Assembly: GCF_040954645.1 (NCBI RefSeq)
Contig: NC_092803.1
Location: 121,043,961 to 121,107,960, forward strand
Direction of reading: 5' to 3'
Length of the DNA: 64,000 nt
Origin: Diabrotica undecimpunctata
Taxonomy: Eukaryota; Arthropoda; Insecta; Coleoptera; Chrysomelidae
In this document: positions 45,201 to 57,200 of the stretch, piece by piece
Layout of the letters: each line of letters opens with the position of its first letter
Position numbering within the stretch: position 1 is the first letter of the stretch
Notes under the pieces: model-generated
Told to the model about the DNA's origin: nothing
The model's input: only the letters and a program-made list of their open reading frames with translations
Database searches by the model: none
Translations under genes and position numbers: made by a program

Positions 45201-48200
45201 TCTCCAGTTCAGGTCACTTCACATGATCTACTAGTGATTTAAAGAGAATAGCATAATAAAACTGGATGAAAAAAACCATATGGTTATCTATACTTGTATA
45301 CATAATACAGATTTCACAATTTTTTATCATGTTTGCACACACAATACAAAGGTATTATGTTACACTCAAACAATGAAGATAATAAATAAAAATTTTCTAG
45401 ACACTATCAAATTTGAATCTATTAGGATGAGAAAAAAAAACAGTCAAATATTTGAAATAAATTTGCTCATTACTAAAAACTTAGTTCCGCAAACTTGTTC
45501 TGTTCATTTGTTAATACATATCTGAAAATAAGTGTTTGCACATTTAACTTATTCTCATTTTCTAGTGATATCTAATACCTGCATTAATATTTTTTTATAA
45601 AATTGGTGGCAATATTATTTCACAGAATTTGTCATTGATAATTGTGGAATAAGTATAGAGAATGATGTCATCTAACAGTTGAGGTCATATTTTTTTTTTG
45701 ACAAATTTATGGTCTAATTTTGTATATTTATTACATGGAGTATTTAAGGTTGCAGAATATAAACTATAAATGCTTGAGTTCACCTTATGTAGCTCATCAG
45801 TGGTTTATTAGCTAAAACTTTTAAGCCTCAATATGTCAACCATTAAACTGGATTATATTGTAATTTTAAAACATATCCCTTTTAATTAATGAGCATAAAT
45901 TATGAGGACTTGCATTAGACTCTTATTATTATTTGAATAATTTCATAATTTATCAAAATTATACATTGTTATGTTCAATGTGAAAACAGTTTACATTACA
46001 TTTAAAAAATTATAATGTTTAGCCCAAATTAAGATTTTTTCAAACAAAGTGGTCATTTTTTTACTTTGAACTTACAAAAAAAAAGTTTTTTAACCAAAAT
46101 TTTGGTTATCTGCAAAATCTTTTGTCCTCTTTATTTTAGATAACAAAGTTTCTACTGTATATTGAGAACTACCACTTTTAGTAACCCCATATTTTCACAA
46201 AACAAAAAATGATAACTACATATATAAAGGAGTTTTAGAAAACAATGGAGAAATGTTAAAAATGAAGAACTAATTTTTTTAGGTATTAACTTCGGTATTA
46301 ACCATGCGTAACAAAATCACATGACCAATAAATGATCACAACACACTTCCTTTGTGATTTAAACATTAAATATTCAACAGGATATTTTTTCTGTTATGTG
46401 ATGGTTTAACCTAACTGAACTTTAAATTGTGTCACTATATAAATGGATATATGATAACTAAATCAATAGTCAAGTAATTCAAATATCAATTATAATTAAT
46501 AGATGATTTGATACTGTTTATTGAAATAAGAGCAAGAAAAAAATGCTTAAAGAAAATTGTATTTTATTGCAGAAGAAAAAAATAAGCACAAGTAGTACAG
46601 AGGTTTATTTGATTATAATTCCTGCCCAAAAATATAAGTTTCCAAGAATTGTGCCAAATACTTTACATAAATAAGAGAGCAAAAAAGAACAGAAATAGAA
46701 ATCAAAAAATGTTTATAACATTCAAAAACAGAGAAGATAAAACAAATAGTTCAGATATACCTTCAATAATACGGAACAAAAACAAAACCAAGCTGGTACA
46801 GATAATAAAAGAGTATATTTGGGCTAGTGAGTCCAATCACATGTGTCATCATTAAATGTAAAGGAATTAAATTGAAAGGTTGACATATCATTGATGTGGG
46901 AATTAGAATATGTCAAAGTCAAATTAATTAGAGGTTAGAATGTTAATTAGAGCTTAGGATATTATTCTTGTTATGAGCTTATAAATATATTATACTTACT
47001 TCATGAAAAAGAGCATTATGATAGTACTATTTCTCAAAAAAACAGTGTACTTGGCAAAGATTGCTTGATGTGCAAACAAGAAATATTCTGTCATTAAAAA
47101 ATGGAAAGTGAAACGGCAATGAATGCTGATGCTTTTGTATTTATTTTCTATGCCCAAGGAAACTGGTCATTTTTTCATAGGCAAACCCATTTGGCTTGCA
47201 CATGATATTTATCACTGTTTCACTTTTTGTAGATTCCTTAACCTTATTCTGGCAAGCCCTAAACGATGCCATCAGATAATTTTTTTTTCCTTTAAATCTG
47301 CAACAGCATGTTCTCAGCCCATTATTCTGTTACAAGCTTCATAGACAAGATTTGTTTTTAGTCATTATGCACTGCATTCCACATTATTGATTCTTCTTCA
47401 TAGAAAGCCAAAAATTTTTAGGTTTGTTAGCCATTTTTATTACCCCACTCAATTTGCACACACAAAATAATCTAAATTTGACCAGAAATACAAAAATAGC
47501 ACACATAATTTGCAAGAAGATGTTTATTGAGTACAATCACAATTATGTCTATTTCTTTGGGACTAAAATACCAACTGATGAAGGGAAACGCTAGCAATTA
47601 TTTGTCATAAAACAGTAGTCATTACTTGCCTAATAGGAGATATTTGTTATTCCAGACTAGCCAAATATCACATGCCCGTGCCTGGCTCAATATAAAAATG
47701 AATTACAAATGCTGTCATTCTCACAGCACTAAATTCTCAGTATCAACAACTGCTCTTCACATTGGTATCTTTCTTTGGTATATTCTAGTGTGCTGTGACA
47801 AGCTTTTTAATTTCATGGTTTAGTTTCCGTAAGTAAAAAAGAGATGCAAGAACAAGCAGGCTATTCTTAGAAAATAATAGATACAAAAGAACAAATGTTA
47901 GCCAAAGAAACCAGTGGATTCATACAAATAGTTTGATGTTTATCTAAATAAAATGATGGAGCCACTAATTTGGACTTATAGTTCACAAAGTTTTACCTTA
48001 TTAAAAAAAAATTACAACTTCAAGGCACCAAAATTCATCATACTGATATATTCAATGTATTCTACTGTGCAGGAACAAGAAGTAATTTCAGGGTTTTGGG
48101 TTCTCAGGATTCAGAAGTAGGTTCTTTGGTAGTGTGGGATGAACACCAATTAAATATAGTCATTGGCTCCTCACATCTGGAAAATTTTGACAGATTCATT

Positions 48201-51200
48201 GTTGGAAATTTACAACACAAAAATTCCTACTTCTCATTATTAATATTAATAGCTTATATAAACTTCTGTTGCTGACTTCTTTGGTTAAAAAATAAAAAAA
48301 GAACAATCATGAATAATGGGAATGTATATATAGTATATTCATTAATTTTTGTTTAAATATTGGCTAAGATCACATATATGCATGGTTACATAGCAATTTC
48401 CAGCCACTTGATTTGTTTGCTGCCAGTCCATAAGAATTTAACCAAGGTAGCAAAAAATAACTACTAAATTTACTATACAGTTGGGACTCACTCGGATTGG
48501 GAATACTGGGATAGAGTATAAAAGAAATTTAAATATAAAAAAATATTGAAAGTTATGTTGGTGGACCTGAACTCTGCTGTCAAAAAATGTCACACTTTAA
48601 ATAAAAAAAACTATATAGCTTAATTATATGGTTTTAGTCTTTAGATGTCCAAGAATACTTTGTTTTTGTATATCAGATAAAAGTCCAAAATAAAAATAAT
48701 TTAAAATATTGATTTAAGTTTTATTAAAAAAGAAGGGATACCGCTAAAGCACACCATCTGGCGACATTGGATCAATTTGACACTCATGTCCTCATTTCTT
48801 ACAAAATTATTTGCTCATGATTCGGTAGGTCAGTGAACATGCCGACGATAGCGAAAATTGCATTCGTCATTCATAAAAGCTTGACGTCATCTAAAGAAAA
48901 TGATGTAGGCTATTTGACCCGTTGGCCCCCATATTTTTACCTTATCAGAGAAATTTTAGTGATAACAGGAGGATGTGGTCAAAAACAACTTATTTACTGG
49001 ACACGTTTGGGAAATTTTTGTCCTTGTAAGAGGGCAATGGTTATTCAAAAACGAAGTTACTTTAAATACACGACTTTACCGGTAAACCTGAAAGGCCTCT
49101 TTTGCATACCAAATGGAACAGAAAAATTATGCATGAAGGCCGCAGTCAACCGATCTAGACTTACTACTTTCTAAAGGTGCTACGCTGGAACATAAGCGGT
49201 GTAAAACAAGATCTTATATTAAACATTAAGGTTATTTACCCTTTACAGGAGTCCATTCGTATTCCATGATTATAAAAAAGATTCTGTGCTTCTATTCTTG
49301 GATATGACGATAAACGACGAATACATATGTGTGGGTGCCGAAAAATTGGTCCTCCGCAGTCTTTCTTCTTAATAATTAAAATCACAACTTGATCACAAAT
49401 ATATTTCACTTTCACAGTCTTAGTTCTTTTTACACTACTTATTAAAAAGATTAGTAATCTAATTAGGGGCAATTTTGGAGCCGCAGTTATCGTATGGTAG
49501 CAAGGTCAGATAAAAAATTATATTTGAAACGAATTTGACGATTCACGTTTTACACACTGTCGATGTTGAGAGAAAATTTTGCTGAACACTTTTAGGTAAA
49601 ATTTTAATTTATAGCTTACTCTTTGTAGCGAAATTTTTTTTCTGAGGAGCTTAACCACGTTGCGTCCGACCCATGTGGTCGACGCTTAATAAGAGGTTGT
49701 CTGCCATCTTATGTAAGATCGGTATTCTTCGACCTGTTTCGCTGTTCCAACGAGGGGCGTTCGTTTGCCCGTGTCTCGTTTTCCGATGCGGTTCAAATGT
49801 AGTGGGATGGGAACTAAAGTGCAATTTTGGCAAGGCATAAAATGTGCGCATCCACCATTACCCGTATCCATAACGTTACCAGGTGATACGGAATTCTATT
49901 GCTGAAGAATAATTATTGTTTTTAGGATTAACTGAAATATTTTCGTTGGGTGTTTCCCGGTTGTCGTGGCCCAAGTGAGAAAAATTGTTTGATATAATAT
50001 TATGTATGTATGCACGGAAAATGCGACCGATCGCAGAAAATAGGTAGATCACACCATGTAATTTTCTAAAAATGGAATTATTTTATAGTATAAAATTTAG
50101 TTCATTCTACGATTTTTTATTACACCTATACAAACGTAATTCAAATTTGAGACACTATTATGTAATTATTAATGTATACTTAAGCGACATGTAGCTTCAA
50201 TTTTTGAGGCATGTGTGTAGAATAAGAAGCTACAACCAAACAATAAAGACTAGACTATTTGTTGCTAGAACATTCCGCAAATGCTGTTTACGAAAATACC
50301 CAGATATATAGGCCAGAAAGTGGTATGTTAAACAATAAAACATATTGGTAAAATTCTGGTTTGCTTTAAAACTAAGAATTATACACAATGACTAAGAAAT
50401 AAACTTTTTACCTAATCATTGTGAAGTTGCGGTAATTACTTGACTGTTAAAAAAGACAATATGAATGAATTGCTATTTGCAGTTTAATATACCCTAGATA
50501 TGTATACTGTATACTATGTAGGATTATTAGTATTCTTGTAGTGCCACTCTAATTCCGAGTATAGGTCATTTCTCTATATCTATGCTGTGCATTATTCAGT
50601 GTACACAGACCAAAAGAGGGCCTACAGTCGATTACGAACGTTTAAACAAAGAATATAGACATTTAAATGTAGAGAAGTAAATTAGTCCCACGTGAATTTA
50701 CATTTGCTTTTCCTCAGGTAACTGTGGAATACCTTTTGGTTTTCTCTTTTTAGTGGGAATCAAAACCACATCGTTTGGTTTGTAAATGCGCTGGTAATAA
50801 AACATTTACAGAAAGTCTTTCTGGATAATACAGAACACCGTGAAGCGATTTTCCATTCCATCGCAAATTCTTTATATAATTGAATTTTTAAACCTCTTTT
50901 TATAATTAAAAGAAAGATTTTAAAGTAGCATTAATAGTTCTAGGATAAACCTTTCCACTATTAACATAATCAGTATTAAAACATGCAAAAAGTGGGAAAG
51001 AGCAAAAATACGATGTATCACTACATAAATATATGTATACATATACAAAACATACATTTAGGTACTTTGTGTTTTTAAATTTAGATTTATTAATTTTTGG
51101 GCAGAAACCTGTTTTTATAATTTTATTAATAGTAATAGTATTTATGCTACATATGTAATAATCCTGCTATTTACATACCGCCCCTTTGTTTTTATATTAC

Positions 51201-54200
51201 TACTAGCTGACCTTAGAATTGATAAATGATCTGTTAAATTATTAGCTGAGTTTTATTAACTTTTTTATATTAACATTAAATTAATAGGCTCAATAAAAAT
51301 TCAAAAAAGAGCTAATTCGCGTGACAACAAAGTAACCATTATCTGAATGGATTGTTGTCGATTATTTTCATTAAAGGTCCTTATAATATACTTTTTTTTT
51401 CGTTGTGTTGCCAGACGTTATAGTCAAAAAAGTGGATGGTTTGCCTATACGTCAACATACTACGTACAATTGACCATGAGAAAAACAAATATTTTCTATA
51501 TTTAGCCCACAAACATTCACTGTCTTGTCATTTGTTTATCGTCATGGCGAACGCAAAATGAATCGGATATTAAATTCGAATGGCATATCGGTTAATATCA
51601 TCGAAATTCTCGGGAAGAGAACTTACTCACCCAGTTACTTCACATCAATAAATGCGTCTCGTTACATAGTTTTACTTGGTTCAGATTTCTAATTATGATG
51701 ACGACCTAGCCAATCTTTAGTTGTAAATTGTGCAGTGGTAACTGTGCACACGTCTCCATTTGTTACACAGTCAATAGATTCAAAAGAATGCAGTGGACTA
51801 ACATTTTATTTTGAATTATTAATTTGAAGTTATCATTTAACCATCGAGCAAAAAGACAAAAGAGGGAATCTAATCGTAATGAAAAGGCGACCAAAAAAGT
51901 GGCCTCTGATGGCGGACATATCCGGAAATGCGGATGCGCCAAATTTAAATTTTCCGTCACTTATTAACAGTAGCTATAAAATAGTTTTCAGAATGTGTCT
52001 TAGACGAGAAAATTTTAATTAAATATTAACGATAACAGTCTAAAATGTGAAATAATTGTTAAAAAACTTCAATATAAATAAGATTTCATGTGACAGAGGG
52101 ACACATAATAACATAACCCAACTAAATTTGATTTCTTAAACAAGGAAAGACTCTCTTTCCTTGTTTAATTTGGCCTCTCAAGATGGCACTTCCTGTCTAA
52201 CAATATTTTTGCCCCCACTACCTTTACATTCCCTCTTTTGTCTTTTTGCTCGATGCATTTAACTGTTGCTGGATGTTTATTATAATGAAAATGCGCTCTA
52301 TAAAAATGTTTGTTTAATGAGCAATAACCCAATATAAGATTTTATAATGACATTTGTCGCATTCAGTCAATATTTATTTGGATTGTTTTTACGGTCGATA
52401 ATTACGTTGATTTATGGACAATAATCATTTGAATTTTATATGAAATATGTACTACATTGATGTATGAAGGTTGATTAAAAAATTTTATATCGGAGCTTCT
52501 TATAATATCTAGTACTCTGTAGTATGTATGTATATAGGAAATAGAGAAGGAAAATATTTTTCAGTTCAAATTTTAAATAATATTATATTATAATCTTTAA
52601 TAAATTATCGTCATAATTCTCTTTGCAATTACACATAAGCGACGAAAAGATACGGTCGAATTTTCATAATATAAAAATTGATAAAAAAAAGTAAAGGAAA
52701 AAGTTATTCATTAATTAAATATCTAAGTATGTTTTGTGTATTGATAGAAAGTAGAACATTGACACTTTTCACAGCGCCCAGTAATTAAGCAACTTTAAAA
52801 TAAACGAAAAAATTTCCTGGTTCAATCAACGTCGGTTATTGCACTTAAAATATAAAAATAGGTTTAAAAACTTGTATATAAATCAGGAATAGTCTAGTAA
52901 AAAAATATCTCAAATATATTACACATTTATGTCTAATACTTTTTACTGTATTAAATAGCGACGATAAGGTCTACTTCTTTCGCAACAATTTGAATATTTA
53001 TACGCCTTTTAAAACTAAACAAAAACCTACAGCAAACTAATTACTTTAAACTAAGATGGTGGTATCTAATAAACGCTTTACGTCGCGTATAACGTTACAC
53101 TATACGTCGCGTATGTATGCTTGTACAGTAGTTGCAGTCCGCTATTTAATATATAAGGTATATGAACGCGACGATTGCAGTAATCCTTTACGCGGCGTAC
53201 GACGTTTATTGGAGACCACCGCCTTACAGCATTAAGCCATACGTCGCTTCTGTATTCTTTATATAATAAAGAATGGATTCGGTCTCTTATTGTATTGTGA
53301 ACGCAGAGTGAAACGTCTTTACAAACATACAGATGCAACGTACGGAGCAGCGTTCGGCGTTTATTGGAGACCATCGCCAAAGGATATATAGGGCCGTGGT
53401 CTAAAAAAAAACGTCGTACGCCAGGTTCAACGTACCGCCATACGTCTATTCTGGATGCTTTATATAATAAATAATTGGTGAGGTCATTTATTGTACGTTT
53501 AACGGAACGTGCAACTGTTGCGATTGAATGACTAGGTGAAAGAAAAGTTATAAGCATTGAAAATACGAAACTGGAAAACTGAAAAAAGTGCGAAAGGATG
53601 GAGTGGATACTGATCCTGGAACAGGACAATACCCACAATGAGCTACAGAATCAAGATTGATTGTAAAGGCTCAATTGTCAACCAGTGTCATTTAAATATT
53701 AATTCCAAAACCTACTCTAATTAAGATTTTTCTCGATGGCTCAATATTTTTTCCGCACACCATCCCGAAATATCTCCAATAAATAACGCAAAAATAACAG
53801 ACACGATAGCATACATAAACATGACTACTCTGACTAGACTAAAACTACACAAAATTGATATAATACTGAGACACCCAAAAAATCTGGAAAAACCCTTTAA
53901 CCCGCTAACAATCAAGCCTACGTTATAAGGGACGATAATATTAATATTTACAAAAGTTTATGTATCGAAAATAAGTAGCTTGCCCAACATAGAGTTGATG
54001 TGTATTCCTTCTTAATCATTCGCAGTTTTAGCTGCACTAATTTCCGACGAACAAATTTTTTAAATAATAATTTCGATTCAAAGATATACTCCACCTTTAC
54101 CAATAATATAAAATGTTCGTCCCTATAGAGGATGGTATCTCTAAGAAATGGGAGATATGTTTTAAGTTATATAAGGACGTGTGTTTTAACCACTTTCAAT

Positions 54201-57200
54201 TTGTTTCAAACTTTTAGTCTGGAGTGTTTCGCAAAGAATTGTATAAAATAGAAGCAAAATAACGGTATGAATCAATGACACTTACGGTATGCAAATGGCA
54301 CTGTTCTATTTTCGTCTTTAATCGAGAAGGCGATATCAACTGAAGAACATCAGAGCTTATTGTATAATGTAACAGAAAAACAACTTCAGTTTTATAGTAA
54401 CACGACTTTTAGTACCTAGACAATAACTATTATCAAGGAAGATATATTTTTTAAATCTTTTCTATAATACTTAAGCTGCTAATTTTCTTTATATACTAAC
54501 TATGAACCAAAGATAAATATAATATGAAAGACGTCAACAGACAGTTATATCAAGAAATACAAAAGTAAAACTCTACAAAACAATAATACGCCCAGTCCTA
54601 ACATATGGTTCAGAAACCTGGACTTTAACAAAAAGTAATGAAAACATGTTAGGATGTTTCGAAAGAAAAATACTAAGGCGCATCTATGGAGCGGTAAATG
54701 AAAATGGTGTCTGGAGAAGACGATACAACTTCGAACTCTATAGGATATACCAGGAACCAGATATCGTAAAACACATAAAGATAGGACGTCTAAGGTGGGT
54801 AGGCCATGTTATGCGGATGGAGCAAACCGACCCAGCTAGAAAAACGCTCCTTGATAGACCTATTGGTCAAAGAAGAAGAGGAAGACCCAGAACAAGATTC
54901 CTAGATAACATCGATGAAGACATGAGAAATATGGAAATACGTGCTTGGCGGAGGAAGGCGATGGATAGGGACGACTGGAGAAAAATTCTTGGGGAGGCTA
55001 GGACCCACACAGGGTTGTAAAGCCAAAATGATGATGATGATGATGACGTCAACAGACCAGAAAGAAAAAGAGCATTGATACTAAAAAGTGGCATTCGTCT
55101 CGTTCTGAGACTGTATGGGGGAGTTTTATACGAGTAGGACTCCATGCAGTACAAACTGTTCCATGGATATAATGATAATAAGACAGGTATATGTATGGAA
55201 TAATAAAATTACCCGAGGATCAATTGAGAAGATGGTAAGGTTAAGGGCAGCAGCTATGCCATTAACTGTAGATTTGTTGATTGAACATGACACTCACTCA
55301 CACACAAAATACACACACACACAATACTGAGAGCACTACGCTTCCCAATCCCGAAGTGTAACATCACCATATCCATGATATACCTACATGGCACAGGGGG
55401 AAAAGTGTTGTCTAAGCGATCCACAGTTTTCCAACTCTGGGGATTATAGCCTTAGCACGGTATGGGTTCGCAGCCGTGCTTGACCGCATTCCTAACTCGT
55501 GGAAACAAAAAGATATGGCACATAAAAGGACTGAAAAATGATTCGTCACTTTTGAATCTACAAATAAAAATATTAAGGGAGCGCTCAGAGACTTTGTCTC
55601 TGACCAACAAGGATCCTACAGGCGAACATTTGCTAAGAAAAGATTCGATTAAGCTTTGACATAAGAGCCCTGGATATACCATGGCCGAATAAAATCTCCA
55701 TCAGTTGTTGGCGGTTGACCTTATATATAGCAGATCTGACGAAGTCTAGACGACTTGTACGTTAATGGAATATGTACGATAATCCAATTAGCTGAGTCCG
55801 AATCCCAATCCAAAGTTTAAATTCAAATTAACAACCGTCCATCTCTATTCTGGACGAAAACAATCGATCGATAATACAAATTTATTGTTTGGCAATGAGG
55901 ATTGTTTTGGCATCTGTTTTTTGCTAATCATTTTCACAAGACGAGAATAATAGAGACTCACATTTAAAATTACAAATAAATTGCCAAGAGTTCTATACAA
56001 AACCCCTAAAATTTCTAAATTTTTATATTAGGATAACGTACATTTTTAAAACTGATTTAATTCCTTAAATTACGTGGCGGCCATAGATCATTGGCTAGGT
56101 ACTGGTTTACCAAACCGGACGGCCCGAGTTTTTTCCATCGTACTTTGGAGGCACGTAAAACCGTCGCTACTGGCTACTTAAGTAATTGTTAACACTAAAA
56201 CCTGTACCAGGCTACACGAATGAAACATGTACAATAAACCAATTGGCTGCAGTACGACTGGTTATAACAAAGAGCTTCTAAAAAAATTCCATAAATTATT
56301 AGAAAGTTTGCCTTTTAAATTGCTCGTCAGTCAAAAGTTAAGAATATTGCTAGTATTCAAATAAAACATTTCCCATACAATTTTTTTTTGTATGTTCAGA
56401 ACAAATGGAAGTAAGCAAACCCAAAAGTTAACAGCACATTTTTATTATGACAATTATTGGAAACGTTGTCAACTGTGCGTTTCCGAATGGCATTGAAGAT
56501 AAGCAAGTGGATATAGTTGAAAATTTTAATATATCAGAAAGAATCCCGTTTAGAACTTAAATGGCGAGTGTTGCTTCGCCTATCCCTGACCGTGGCATCA
56601 TCCCTAAGCCCATTGACAGGCTATACTTATAAAAGCATGTAACAATTTTAAATCAAGACGTTATTTCCGAAGGGTTCCCCTCCTCACAGAGCACAAGCAC
56701 AAAAGTCTAGCTTAGGCACTAGGATATTGAAATTGACCGAAAGAAAAGAATCTTATACTTTTCGCCGACGATTCTCCTTTCGGAAAATAGTTTAACAGTT
56801 CACAAGTACTTGTCTAAACACGTGTTTATCCATTTTGGTAGTAGATTTATAGAAAGGAAAGTATAAACAATGCTATTTCATATGGTCATGCCAGTATCGG
56901 TCAATTCATCCTATTCCTTCCAAGCTATCCTCATTTGCCACTACTCCGAGGTATATCTCAACTGTGTAGAATATACACTCGAGCCGCACCCCTGAGACTC
57001 TTCATTAATTAATTTATCTACTATCTAAACTGTAGAATATTTACATACTACCCAATAAAAAATTATTTATTGATATTCAAAAAGAATCGTGTTTTTTTTT
57101 AAAGGATTTATTGGCAAATACGATGCCGTGTACATTAAAAAGAGTTTTTCATTTTTATTCAATTTTAACGCAGGTAGTATGCCGGTTACTGGACTGTTAA

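Noticed and set aside
45280..45525. 81-codon plus-strand frame in intron 1
   Set aside because: Composition typical of AT-rich intron; no motif and no flanking splice sites of note.
48833..49174. 113-codon plus-strand open frame
   Set aside because: No recognisable motif, no splice signals that join it to anything, and no coding-like pattern beyond length.
53078..53638. 186-codon minus-strand open frame
   Set aside because: It crosses two repeat units with high CG content; length is explained by composition and the protein has no family features.
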